A stretch of 64,000 bases of DNA from Archegozetes longisetosus. Taxonomy: Eukaryota; Arthropoda; Arachnida; Sarcoptiformes; Trhypochthoniidae. The position numbers and the translations under genes were made by a program. Below, piece by piece: positions 1 through 11,184 of this stretch. The notes beneath the pieces were generated by a model. That model saw only the letters and a program-made list of their open reading frames with translations. It did not search any database and was not told the origin of the DNA. Numbering within the stretch: position 1 is the first letter of the stretch; each line of letters starts with the position of its first letter. Where the stretch lies: positions 8,823,843 through 8,887,842 of the forward strand of contig JAEMBT020000003.1 in NCBI GenBank assembly GCA_018873245.2, written 5' to 3'.

Positions 1-369
1 TCAAAATAGGAAAGTTTAGTACAATTTGTAAATCTTAATAAAATTAAATGTAAGCCTCATTTGCAATAATGGCTTATAAGCTGACACTTGAAAACTATTT
101 GAATTGGTGTGATTATATCGAAAAAAGTACTTACTTGAAATACAATATTCGATAGTGACATCACAAAAGTTTCAATAAACTTTCTAAGAATACTCTGAAT
201 AGAAGTAGTTTAACATAAGGTCAATAGAATCTTAAGAATATTATCCGTAATGAAGACATTAGTTATGTTTGTTTTCACTTTGAATAACAGAAAAATGATA
301 AATTCAGACCAAGTACAGTAAGATTTATGACAAGTGCATAGGTATTGGGTCATTTTAATAGTTATTCTC

Positions 370-1190
370 CTAAATCATAACCAACAGAACCATTGCAACA
401 ATAGTTAATGTTATGATAAGGAGAAGTGTTAAAATTTGGTGAAAGAATATTGATCTAGTGATAGGAACAAAAGAGAGACTGGTATTAACTAGTCTAGTAA
501 TAATAAATAGAAATCTTTTATGATAGTGGAATAGTGGGATCATTATTAGGGTTATTGCAAAGAAAATACATTGATTAGCTAAACGAAACCAACTGAAGCT
601 GTATTCGGAACAGAGGAGACACAAATAAGAAAGCAATCAAATATCACACAAATTTACATAGGGATAAGATGATATCGAATAATCATACACCAACTAGTTA
701 ACAAACTGTTATTTAGTGTTGATGAATATTTCAAGCGAATCATACTCGAGAAAAAGCCATTTCTGGTCATTCATGATCCGGTGATTAACGTCTAACAAGA
801 TGATTTAGTTAATATAGGATTAATGGAGAGTTGCGTGAATGTTAATGAATTGTGCGTTGTTTTAAGTCATCAAATTGGACATCAAGTACTCAAGCGTTAT
901 AATGAAGCAGCCCGTCTCGTCATATTTAGTTAATATAACTAAGTGTATCTCATTTTGTTCAGTTAAGTCTGAGTGCTTTTGATACTTTATTCTCATAACA
1001 GCCATTATGATATCATTTCCTGTGTTTTCTGCTTTCAAAGCATCTTATATCACGGCTTTGACTGGTTTTATATTCAGACTTGTGTCAATACTCCCTTATA
1101 GAAGAAAGATAGAACTCCAAGCAAATCATTTTGGATTTCAAGTAGTATTAAAAGCTGGTTTTGGAGTAAACAAAGATGTAGATTATTGAT
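370..1190 (+). pseudogene. OMA1-like M48 metallopeptidase relic, copy 1
   Basis: This is a decayed copy of a membrane-associated zinc metallopeptidase of the M48/OMA1 type, a family that cleaves inner mitochondrial membrane proteins. From about 722 the + strand reads a VDEYFKRI segment, then FLVIHDPVINV, an in-frame TAA near 793, then GLMES and NELCVVLSHQIGHQVLKRYNEA. This matches the family order: an 'H/D-P-x-x-N' strand, a 'GL' strand, then the zinc helix. The catalytic HExxH has become HQIGH, losing the glutamate base. From about 1007 to 1186 comes RLVSILPYRRKIELQANHF and FQVVLKAGF, the family's downstream R-x-E-x-x-A-D-x-x-G helix with A-N in place of A-D. The stop codon and missing glutamate argue for a dead gene. 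The 370-700 part aligns with copy 2 at the DNA level, but I could not read protein in it. Confidence 0.6.
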
Positions 1191-1929
1191 CACGAAGAGA
1201 AGCAGAGAGTAAAACATCATTTAAAAGATATTGAGAAGAGATTTATTTAATGACCATCCTAGTGATGGATTAGGATACAATTAGTTTACTCGAAAATTCA
1301 AATAAGAGAACAAGAAGTACACTTTTAAAAAGTTGATGATTAACTGGTAATAATTTGTGAATTGAAAAATTTAATTGTTTGCAAGGTGAATTTTAAGTTG
1401 AATTCTGAAGTTGTTGCGATAAATACTACTACTTTCCGAAATCAGGAAACTTAAAATAATAAAATGCTGCGATTAAACATGATTTGGCTGATCAAGAGTC
1501 AAATAAGATCTTAATAAATGACGAGTAGATGAAGTTTTAATGAAAAAAATTCAAATCTATGCAACACTACTTTAAGCATTGAAACTTTAAAAACGTCTCG
1601 CTTAACAGTAGATTCTTAAAAAATCAGTTAAACAGTAATAAATTATGATATAGAAAGATTCATTAAATTAATGAAATAGTTTTGCCATCTATTTGTATAG
1701 AATTCAGTATTTATTGTATTGAAGAGTCGTTTCATCAAAAAGTTCGATTCAACTAGAGAAACTACGAGAGGAAATAGTTGAATTTTAGCCAGAAGCTTAG
1801 GCCAATTATAAATAATAAGTCTTTGTTTACGCGAACACTTATGAATTGCGATCAAATAGCACTGTTCGTCAATTTCCAAGCCTTATATTAATACGTCATT
1901 ATTTTGGCCAAATCACAACTGATAGAATA

Positions 1930-2735
1930 GTTGAACAGTTGTTAGTGTTACCATAGGAAGAGATGACAATATTTGATGCACAAAAATTGATAAAAGAGAA
2001 ACCGTCATTAATTTGTTTGTTTGTAATCAATAGAAATCTGTTATAATAGTTAATGGAATAATAGGATTATTATATCTTAATAATTGCGATTGCGAGCAAA
2101 ATAAATTGACTTAACGAAACCAATTCATACTATACTCAGAATCGATTTTAAGGGACTTTACAAGTGCTGTCATGTTCTTATGCCAGTTTCTAATGCTGCC
2201 AAATAATCACAAACTAACTCAACAAATTTTCAAAACTATTAAAAGATTTATTGGAGTCGATGAACGTGTGAAGCAGACAATCAACATGAGACATCCAGTT
2301 CTAGTCATTGATATTTCAATGACTTTTGCTGAAACTTAGCCCAATAATATTTTACTGGTGTTTACTGGAATAACAAGCGATTGTGTTTGTGTCCACTAAT
2401 TCAGTGTTATTTTGGTCACGAAATGTGACGTCTGCTACGGAAACATTGTTTTGAGTAATTGTTATAAAGTTTAGATTATATGAAAAGAATGTCTTATTTT
2501 GATATGAGTTAGACTTTATGTTCCAAATACTTTTATTCTGATGTCATTTACTGTTACTGGTACTGTGGTTTGTTTTTGTATTTTCTGCTTTTAAAGCATC
2601 GTACATTTCTTTTTATCTGTGTTGGAATTGATGTCAATACTTTCTTGCCATAAAACGAGAGAATTAGAAGTAGATCGGTTTAGATTTCAAACGGTATTAA
2701 GGGCTGGTTTTCATGAGAGAAAACAGATCAGTTGG
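1930..2735 (+). pseudogene. OMA1-like M48 metallopeptidase relic, copy 2 (tandem duplicate)
   Basis: This is a second, more degraded copy of the relic about 1.55 kb upstream. At 2258-2338 the + strand reads VDERVKQTI and then PVLVID, parallel to VDEYFKRI and PFLVIHD in copy 1, and then hits a stop. At about 2620-2712 it reads LMSILSCHKTRELEVDRF and FQTVLRAGF, parallel to RLVSILPYRRKIELQANHF and FQVVLKAGF. The segment that should carry the zinc-binding helix is not recognisable. DNA similarity to copy 1 also covers the upstream stretch (for example 'taacgaaaccaa' at about 2112 against 'taaacgaaaccaa' at about 578). I see no intact start or splice structure, so this looks like a tandem duplication of an already dying gene. 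Confidence 0.5.
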
Positions 2736-3152
2736 TGGTAAAGGTTAGCAACAAACATTTTCTTTTGCATCTTATTCAAATGATAATTTCGGATATAAGT
2801 GTTTAATTAGTTCATTCAGAGCTATAAAACAACAAGGCAAAACATTTTAAGTGTTTCAACTTCTCATTATTTATTTGGCAATTAAGTTGATTCGCTTTTG
2901 AATAAAATTATATGAATTTGTGAAAAGTTATAATTTTTTCTATTGATTGAACGTTGAAGGTTTTTATCAACCTTAAAGAAAACATAAAAGATACTCATAG
3001 ACTGCCATCTATTTAGTACTGATATAAATGTTGATAAACCCACTCATTTGATGGCAAAACGGCCTGATAAATAAAAATAACCAAAATAGTAAATTAATTA
3101 ATCAAATAATTTGAAAAAATCTAATAATCTCGATTAAAATTAGATATAAAAG

Positions 3153-3524
3153 ATGTCGTCAAACGTAGACTTAGAGTTGAAGAAAGCGTTTCAAGAGCTT
3201 CAGGTGCAAGTGATAGAAACAAGAAATAAAGTGAAACAAATGGACATCCAAATAGAACTGATGAGAAGAAGTTCCCAACACTCGAAACTAACTCTGAACG
3301 AAATTGAATCACTTCCCTCAGACTGCAACCTTTACGAATCTGTTGGCAGAATGTTTGTAAAGAGGAATTCAAGTCAAATTCATAAGCTATTAGAAGACAA
3401 GGTAACGTCTAACGAAGAAAAGATTAAGTCATTAGAACAGACTAAGTCTTACAACGAGGCTAAGGTCAAAGAAAGTGAAAACAACTTAAGGGAACTGATC
3501 GCTCAGAAAAAACTTAATCAATAA
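3153..3524 (+). CDS. Pfdn1: Prefoldin subunit 1 (beta-type prefoldin)
   Basis: The product is a 123-aa beta subunit of the hexameric cytosolic co-chaperone prefoldin, which captures nascent actin and tubulin and hands them to the CCT chaperonin. The whole protein aligns with animal PFDN1 in order and length: VDLELKKAFQELQ at the N-terminus, a first coiled-coil helix with KVKQMDIQIE, the hairpin region with NLYESVGRMF, and a second helix with EEKIKSLEQ-KSY ending in N-LRELI. There is no intron. The ATG at 3153 fits the family's N-terminus and lies in an A-rich context. A probable polyadenylation signal AATAAA sits at 3598-3603, about 75 bases past the stop. The next gene, on the other strand, converges on it with only 313 bases between the stop codons. 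Confidence 0.97.
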   Translation: MSSNVDLELKKAFQELQVQVIETRNKVKQMDIQIELMRRSSQHSKLTLNEIESLPSDCNLYESVGRMFVKRNSSQIHKLLEDKVTSNEEKIKSLEQTKSYNEAKVKESENNLRELIAQKKLNQ

Positions 3525-3597
3525 ATTGCTTTTAATTATTATTGGCTTAAAACATTTTCAATTGTAGTAACATTTATTAATATTTGATTTGTATTCA

Positions 3598-3603
3598 AAT
3601 AAA
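3598..3603 (+). terminator. Probable poly(A) signal of prefoldin subunit 1
   Basis: A canonical AATAAA hexamer lies about 75 bases downstream of the prefoldin stop codon. It is the first such hexamer on that strand after the gene. Confidence 0.5.
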
Positions 3604-3639
3604 ACTCATTTCCCTTCGGATTCATATCTGATTTTCAAA

Positions 3640-3645
3640 TTTATT
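3640..3645 (-). terminator. Possible poly(A) signal of UQCRQ
   Basis: TTTATT on the + strand gives AATAAA on the - strand, about 195 bases past the UQCRQ stop. If used, the two convergent transcripts would end within about 40 bases of each other. Confidence 0.35.
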
Positions 3646-3837
3646 TGCCAAATATATTAATAGTTTACATGTCAACAGATTTAATTACACCTGAATTAAC
3701 AGTTGAACTAAAAGTATTGAAAATTACAATAAATGTTGACTCAGATATTTAAGACTAAAATCTATTAACAAAACAAATCAATTGAAGGCTAAATCTATAG
3801 AGAAATAATTAATTGAACAAAGATAAAGAGGAGTAAT

Positions 3838-4089
3838 TTAGACATCGTTTTCAAATTCCTTCGGGTCTTTCCTCTTAAGTCTCATATTTTCTTTGTTACC
3901 CCAATTAATGAGAAGATAAGTGGCAAGAAAACACGGACCAGCGTAAGGCACCACACTGTTGAAGTCCCGCTTAAATCCACGCCACGTATTCGCCCAAAAG
4001 TTAGGGAAAGCCTTTTGCTCGAAATGCGAAAGTCTTATGTATATAACGTTTCGAACGAATGCCAAATTACCGAACTTTAAGTGGCCCAT
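3838..4089 (-). CDS. UQCRQ: Cytochrome b-c1 complex subunit 8 (UQCRQ / QCR8)
   Basis: The product is an 83-aa small subunit of mitochondrial respiratory complex III (ubiquinol-cytochrome c reductase), a single-pass inner-membrane protein packed against cytochrome b. It shows the family hallmarks in order: FGNLAFVRNVIYIRLSHFEQKAFP near the N-terminus (animal form FGxLxxVRxxIxYxLSPFEQRAF), a basic amphipathic stretch WRGFKRDFNSVVP, one membrane segment at about residues 47-62, and the C-terminal KRKDP-EFENDV motif. The length is typical. It is intronless, and the start gives the usual short MGxxFGNL N-terminus. It converges with the prefoldin gene. Serine-histidine replaces the usual serine-proline before FEQ, a small departure from the consensus. 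Confidence 0.94.
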   Translation of the reverse strand: MGHLKFGNLAFVRNVIYIRLSHFEQKAFPNFWANTWRGFKRDFNSVVPYAGPCFLATYLLINWGNKENMRLKRKDPKEFENDV

Positions 4090-7000
4090 CGTTCCCTAAC
4101 AGATATCAATCAATCAATTATTCCTTTTATATTCATTTTTATTCTTATATTTTATCTCAAATTTCTTTACTACTTATTTCTAATTCTATTTTCCATTATT
4201 TCGGTTATTTATGTCTCAAAATTATTTTCATAGAAATCATAATTAAATGAATTGTAAATGAAATACCTTTTTATGCGGTCAACAATTGCTCAAGTTTCTA
4301 GAGTGATAGTAATGGCTGCCAATAGTTTAGAAAACAGTCAAAAGGTGTCAGTTAGACTAACTCATCACTAAAGCTTTCTATAGCACGAGTTAAAGTTGAA
4401 CCAAGTATTGGACCCCAGCGCGTCATTACCTGAGAGGAGCTTCAAATTTCAGTTTTGCTAGTACTCATTAGAACAGCTTGACAATAGTTTGCGAACAGAG
4501 TCGAGTATTTTGGTATTGTCGGCCAATGCCCTAACTTAACTTACTTAACTGAATTAATACTAATACTACTATACTAAGTCGAGCTAGTTAGGTTTAGACT
4601 AAAGGAATAGCGCCTGTAGTGTGCTTGATCTAGGGGGACACCTCAACTCTCATTAGTATTATAAATCTAAAATCGAAAATTCTCGAAAATCACACCCATG
4701 AATAAGCTCCTCACGGATAAAGATATACTGTAAGAAAAGCGTTCACTCGACCTCAAAGTTAGCAAATCTTGATTGCTTTGCTCTGCTATCTGTCTCTCAT
4801 GCTACTATTGCACAGGTTCACATTTGCATTCAGTTTCTAAGATCTGCAATACGATTTTCAGCCAAATACAAGTAGCTTTTTAAGCGCACACAATTGTATG
4901 TGTAAAACTCAACTTCCAACGTGTTAGCGATGGGCTTGTTCTGCAACAATTAATAACATAGCAGACTTTGAGCAACAACTTTTATTTGTTGAATTTTTCG
5001 CAATCTTTTCGATCAACATAAGAAATACTGAAGTTTATTGAATAGCATATTTTCTGAAACTATTATGAACTTTAGAATCAATTCATAATTGCAGTTCAAA
5101 ATACTTTAAAATATCGTAATGTCTAAGATTGACTCGAAGTATTTAACTAAGTAAATGCCTAAAGATGATTCTTTTATACCATTTGAATGCTCTACAATTA
5201 TATAATAAAATTTTTAAAGAATTCTAAAGAACGATCAAAACTAACATAAGAAGCAAATTAGCCTTTTTCTGAAAGTTCGAAGAGTTCGACCTAACCCATA
5301 AATATTTTCAACATAAATCTCTAAATTACCATTTATAAAATATTTCTAGGAAATATTGAACTTGAAAAGTCAATGTTTGAAGTAATAGTCAGTTTTCTTT
5401 GTCTTTTTAATGATGCGATTGTTATTGTCATTGAAATGGTTCTAAAGATCTACTAAACTTTATATAAGTATGAAACGCATCCCAGAATTTTTCACATGAG
5501 AGACTCGACTACTTTATGCTAATGAAGACTTTCAATGTGACTGAAACAAAAAAAGGCAATTGGAAACTGTCGAGTAGTACAAAATAAATTGCTTCCTAAA
5601 ATAATATCGATTAATATAAAGTTTATAGCACTTAAAGTGTGACACAATAAAAACTTATCAGATTCTCTGAAGGTTCTAATAAATTGAACGATAAGAGGCT
5701 TGGGATTGAGCACTAGCATTAATAATATTGGTATTTGAATAATTAGAAGTGAAAAAGTAGTTGTGTGGTCGAGTTCTTACTTAATGACGAGTGAGATTAG
5801 AAATCAAAATGACATAAAATGCAAATCAACATAAACTTTCAATTTAATGCCCGATGCGAGACCTACAAAATGAGTATCAATTGTTGTTTTATAACAAGAA
5901 TAGCTGATAATTATTTGCAAAGTATTTACTTCGCAAAAACTATAATCATAAGTAAGTAATAACTAAGTAGTAACTGGTATAACCTTGAAAAATAGGAGAA
6001 AAAGCTTTGATTGCATTATTAAAGTCAAATTAGGGTTTGGTTGCAATCGACTCTAAATCAAAAGTAGTCTAAGTCTTAAACCAAATGGAGAGCAGAAAAG
6101 CATTAGTGAAGTGACAAAGTCATAAACTAAGCTCATAATACTGTGAAATAGTTTTCTAAAAGTAAAGTTAAGATGTATTTCTTGGGGGAGAAAATGCAAG
6201 TAATTTATGTATTAAAATAAAGGGCGGCTTGAAATAAATGTTTATTATTTAGTAGAACTCATTACGAGCTTAAAAGAACCAGAGGAAAAAAGACAGAAAT
6301 TAATGCAAAACTTTTTCCAAGTTTATTATCATAAATAGTGATCTACAAAACTAACCCTATGATGACTGCAATTATTCGTCCCATTCCTAACTTAAGGGCA
6401 AGAAATTTAGATGAATTGCTTATTCAATAATATTAAGCTTATGTAAGCCTTTCTATCTCTGAATCACTTTTATAATTATCTAGATTTGAATTGGCGAATC
6501 AAAAATCAAAGACGGGTGTCTAATAATCAAAACTCATTTTCTCTAAAGCTTATCGTCGGATCAATTAAATTTATGTGCACTCAAAATAAATTATCTCGTC
6601 CTCTATTGATGTGCAGAAACTTTCGAATGCCTTTCCGTAATTTTTTCACTCGTTCTCAGATAAAAAATCAATCCTTTGGATACATCCTTAGAATATCATT
6701 ATGAAAGAGTTCACAAAAAAAACATTTAGCAAATCTATTCGATTCCTGAGAACTTTCACTAAACTAAACTAAATTGTGGTGAAATAAAATTTTCTTTGCC
6801 TAAAAAGTGAACTAGATTCATTGAATCGAGTCGTGAAGTGCTGAGAATTTTTACAAGTGCTGCCTAAAACAAATATATATAAGAGTAAAAGTCGTAGCCG
6901 TAGTTAAACTTAAGTTTCATATTTAGTCATCCTTTTACGGCTTTGACTTTGTGTAGTTAGATTTTATCTGATATACTCCTCCACTAATACTGTCAGAGTC

Positions 7001-7109
7001 CTTAAAAATAAGGAACTAGTCATTAATTTAAACGATTAAAAAAATAGAGTGGATAATAGCTGGTCAGGTATACGAGGCATAGAGTGAAAGTAGTTTTCAC
7101 TTTCATTAC

Positions 7110-7192
7110 CATGTTATCCACCTGTCCATTGCAGTGTTGCGCCCATTGTTCAGTCCATGAGTTTGTTAACCTAACATCAACGCATAGAAAGT
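7110..7192 (-). CDS. Weak candidate internal exon, unknown protein
   Basis: On the - strand a possible acceptor (TCTGTAACAG) precedes 83 bases that read FLCVDVRLTNSW and EQWAQHCNGQVDNM, followed by a possible donor GTAATG. The residue mix (two cysteines, three tryptophan/phenylalanine residues, few lysine or asparagine runs) looks more like protein than the surrounding A+T-rich open frames. Its 5' phase (1) would fit the candidate exon at 10743-10914 on the same strand. I recognise no family, and chance is a real alternative. Confidence 0.2.
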
Positions 7193-7628
7193 CTGTTACA
7201 GATGGTAAAAGATTCAACTGATTGTTCTTATATTCTTTATTTCAGTTAATGGTGGACAGCTTCATTCTCGATTGTTGTTATTTTTCTTATTTTACTTCTA
7301 TTGTGGGTCAGGACAAGACGTGTGGTTCATCTTTATGTCAACCCGTTGGTATCTTGTTTAAGAGGGAAGGGGAGGAGATAATTAGGCGAGAAGTGGCGTA
7401 TCGCTTAGAAACGAATTAAACTTTGGGTTAAATGATTTAAGCCATAAGAAAATTTGTATTAGAATCAATGCTAGTACTAGAACTGCATAATGATAATAAT
7501 GATAAATAATGGATGTCTTTGTGAAAATGGAAACAAATTATAAATGGCATTATGCGAACGAGATACATATAGAAGTATCTGTGATTATGAAAAGTAAAAT
7601 TGAGTTAGAAAATATGCTCAGCAAATAG

Positions 7629-7755
7629 TTGTGGTCTAACTGTGGGAGGGATTCAAGTTTATGATGGCATTGTGTCAGACAAACAGATTTGTTGTGTGGC
7701 TGATGTCTCTGGCAGTAGAACTGGTGGTATGAGATATTATAGCATTATGGCAAAG
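7629..7755 (+). CDS. Weak candidate exon or gene fragment, unknown protein
   Basis: After an AG at 7627-7628 the + strand reads CGLTVGGIQVYDGIVSDKQ, then ICCVADVSGSRTGGMRYY and SIMAK, followed by GTAGGG. The glycine-, valine- and cysteine-rich composition is unlike the surrounding intergenic DNA. There is no long polypyrimidine tract at the acceptor and no partner exon was found. It may be a relic of a secreted-protein gene; I do not recognise the family. Confidence 0.2.
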
Positions 7756-8958
7756 GTAGGGTTATTCACTCTTAGCATTGATGCATATTCGTAAAATTCA
7801 ACACTTGTTCTTAATATATAGTGTAAATTTAGCAGTTATTAATGAAGAAAATAAGTAACCAAAAGGTTATTAAACTCTATTATTACTATTTAACTCGTGT
7901 GATAAACAGCGTTTAACAAATTAATAAACTTTAATGATCTCGCGTTTGACTTGTTTTGCGTTTAATGAAACAAGTATTCAAATTGTTTATAACTTCAACT
8001 TTCTAAATGTTTAACGTCTAAGTTTTAACGCAAACCGAGCAAATACCTCTATTAATATCCCAAGAGTAAACATGATAAACTCTTCCTTTGAAAAATTACT
8101 AAATTCATACAAAACATTAGCTGAAGAATGAATTTTTTCAATTAAACAACTATCGAATGATTGATAACTTTGCTATTCTGTTAGCAAACTATTAATTTTG
8201 AATTATAATAGAGTTCGCCTTTTCTAATTGAATTCAAGTCTTTATAATGATAATGAAAAGAGCTTAAGATGAAAAACAAGTCTATTTCAATACTTTTAGT
8301 TGAAAAACATCAAAAAGATTTTTATAATTGCTTCTTACGAGTTATATTTAATCAAATTTATGGACACTTTCAAATTGATTACTCAATATTAGAAGTAAGA
8401 ATTTATTCTGATCTCTTGCGCCAAAGCAAAAAACAAGAATTTTTTAATTACAAGCAATCAAATCACAGTCTAGAACGAGGGCGGATCTTAAAACTTTGTC
8501 AAAGTTTCAGTTTAAGCTACTTTGGAATTATAGCAAACTCATTCGCCAGATATTTAATCAAACATTTATTCCTAAATTTGTTTTTTATCATTTTTTAGTC
8601 TCTTATCTTTATTTTCACATGGAAACTTGTGGTCATTTCTATGAAATTTTTAATAAACTTTTCATGGAAAAAAGTATTATATTGTTTTTGATTCTTTTCT
8701 TATGTACCGCTTATGATAAAACACTTTCACATAAGAAAAAATTTGAATGAGAGTTTTCATAATTATAGATGTTTTAGTGCATAGCGTGCCTTCACAAAAG
8801 ATTTTTTAATTAAAAATGAATGCAAATTTGTCAATGTTTCCGCAAACAGAAGATTTATGCCTGATTGTTGTAGATTTATTATTCAATTTATAACAGGTAT
8901 GCTCACAGAGTAGTGACGCATAGGTGTTGCACTCCTTAGCTAAACATAACGTCGGGTC

Positions 8959-9017
8959 AGTGCTTCATAGTTCTAACTCTAATTCATATAACGTTACAGC
9001 TAGAACTTTATAGCACT
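8959..9017. repeat. ~58-bp palindromic repeat, copy 1
   Basis: The ends form an imperfect inverted repeat: 'agtgcttcatagttct' at the left against 'agaactttatagcact' at the right. A related sequence lies at 30229-30286, sharing 'ctaattca-gtaac-ttacag' in the middle and 'actttatagcact' at the end. This suggests a very short foldback element. Confidence 0.45.
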
Positions 9018-9898
9018 CATATCATGATAAACCTCCAACCAACAACTTTCCCATTCGGAAGTTTAAGCTTAAATTTATTCTAATTTTTCAAGTTCAAGAT
9101 CAGAGCATTCATTATCTTAGTCTCAATCAGAACTTCTAAATCATAACAGAGTAATGAATTAAATTTACTGAATTGGCATAAGAGTATAAATGACTTACAG
9201 TTTGATAAATTTTATGACTTTAATAAATGGATTATGTTTCAAGTTACAGGCAAGCAAGTCGAGGAGTCAAAACATGTAAGTCCTTAATTAAAAATTGGTT
9301 ACAGACTCGGAAAACTGAATTTTTAGACTGAAATCAACTCGTCGTACTTATAATTAGGAAATTGCAAACAATTAAGAAAAAAAGAAAACACACGTAAAAG
9401 AAAGGAAATGTTACCGAAAGCACTCTTTGCGATACAAATTGCGAATTTATGCAGACTCTATAAAATACGAGCGAAACTTGTTTTATATTTTTGATTTTCC
9501 TTAATAGCAACTCCCTATTAGTTTTACAATGGAGTCAAAAAATGCTATTCCGTAATATTTACTTAAATGAATGGCTTATAAATCACTGTGAATAACAATT
9601 AAGATTTTTAACTGTTAGAGAATGCCTTCAAATAAAATAAAAAATTCAACTCGAGTTCCTTATCTTGAGCCATAAGTTTGATCATAACAGTATCTCGTGA
9701 AAGTGTTATTAACATAAGTTCTTGATAAAAGATAGGTTAAAACTTAACAAACACGGATTTGAAGTTCGCGCTAATCATCTCTATTATTTTATACTTGTAT
9801 AATATTCTAATTTTTCGATTATTCCAAAATATGAGGGTGATTAAAAAATTCGTATCCTAATATAGAAGGGCACGCTCAAATCAATATTTTTATATATT

Positions 9899-9978
9899 AT
9901 TTTTCAATATAATCTCCTCTGATCTCAATAGATTAAGGACTGAATATGTTAAAGTTAGAAGAGATTATATTGAAAAAT
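9899..9978. repeat. Strong hairpin (22-bp arms, 21 matching)
   Basis: The left arm at 9899-9920 starts ATTTTTCAATATAATCTC. The right arm at 9957-9978 is its reverse complement with one mismatch. The loop is 36 bases. It lies just after a stretch (about 9835-9870, 'gtgattaaaaaattcgtatc') that looks like the terminal part of a Tc1/mariner-type element, so it may be the remnant of one; that link is inference. Confidence 0.5.
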
Positions 9979-10742
9979 GATAAATGAAAAATTGGTTTGT
10001 GCGTATGATTGTAAACTGAGCTAGGAATTTCTTGAATAGTCCTCCTAATGTAAAAGATGTGCACAAGTCTCTAGAATGTTGGTGCAATTAGCGATGCGTC
10101 CGACAATCACGTTTCGATTTAATCTTATAATTTTCTTTAAGCAATGCTTCACCAAATCACGTAAAGCTAATAGCAATATGAATAGAAGCGAAAGTGAATG
10201 TACTCATCCTTTATTTTTGTTTGTGTCTTACGGTCAAGTCTCAACAACATTTCATATTTACTATCTTAACTGAAAGTTTGAGATTTTGCGTGTGAAAAAT
10301 TAATATAATTCAGGTCATATGTTAGACAAAAGTTTCAAATTAATCATCCCTACGGATAGACGCCTATCAGTTCCCTATTTATTATTCTCTGATTAGATAT
10401 TTTCGATCAATAATTTGTAAGAAAATTTATATTTAGATAACTATAGATAGTAATAATAAGTTTAACTTTAACTTCACTTGTATAAAAATATTATTAATGA
10501 AGTTATGAGTTTTATCAATACTTAGCTCATATTTAGCGTTAATAAGATGAAAAAATGAGAAGATATTGAAACCAATTTTCAGACTTTTATGAACAAACCG
10601 AAAGCTTTAACCTTCGGATCATAAATTATGATTTTTTTCAGTATTATGTCTAGTGAAACATTAAGCCTATAGTATTTGCGCAAAATTGGTTGAAAAGTTG
10701 GCTCTAAAATTAAAAGCATGAACTGCTCTGATAATTACTCAC

Positions 10743-10914
10743 AAGGTTTTACGTTAGTGTCAAGGTTCCCCATGTTACAAATCCATATCCGAGAGGTAGG
10801 GCATTGAGTTTCAGGTGTGTTTGGCATAATTGGTTCTGAACATTTTTGATATAAAACTTCAGAATTTGATGAACCCAAATAAGATAAGTAAATAATGCAC
10901 GGTAATAAAAGCAT
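10743..10914 (-). CDS. Weak candidate first exon of a small secreted protein
   Basis: From an ATG at 10914 the - strand reads a short hydrophobic leader (MLLLPCIIYLSYLGSSNS), then EVLYQKCSEPIMPNTPETQC and PTSRIWICNMGNLDTNVKP, ending at a perfect donor, T|GTGAGT, in phase 1. The leader followed by spaced cysteines suggests a secreted peptide. Without using the donor the frame stops 2 codons later. A phase-matching candidate exon lies at 7110-7192. I recognise no family, and the region also contains a direct repeat of 'tagatgagagagcgtaa' at about 10938-10990. Confidence 0.22.
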
Positions 10915-11124
10915 GCCTGAAAATATAGCATAATTATAGATGAGAGAGCGTAATGTAGATGAGAACATAATATAGATGAGAGAGCGTAAGGGAGAAGATG
11001 TGGCTGTGCTACAAAATCGTGAACTCTATTCAACAATTAATGAAGAGTTTAATTGAACGTTTGTATAAACGAATCACGTTAACCTATAATAAAACCCTTA
11101 GATCGATGTTTACTGCATACCAGC

Positions 11125-11184
11125 AATCAGAGGACTAGTAATCGGAGGACTAGTAATCGTAGGACTAAAAATCGGAGGTCAGCC
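11125..11184. repeat. 15-bp minisatellite, four units
   Basis: There are four consecutive 15-base units close to AATCGGAGGACTAGT. Units 1-3 are nearly identical and the fourth diverges at its end. Confidence 0.75.

Noticed and set aside
8269..8750. Overlapping open frames of 109 and 84 codons on the + strand.
   Set aside because: At this A+T content a few frames of this length are expected by chance; the composition is rich in F, L, I, K and N and shows no domain.
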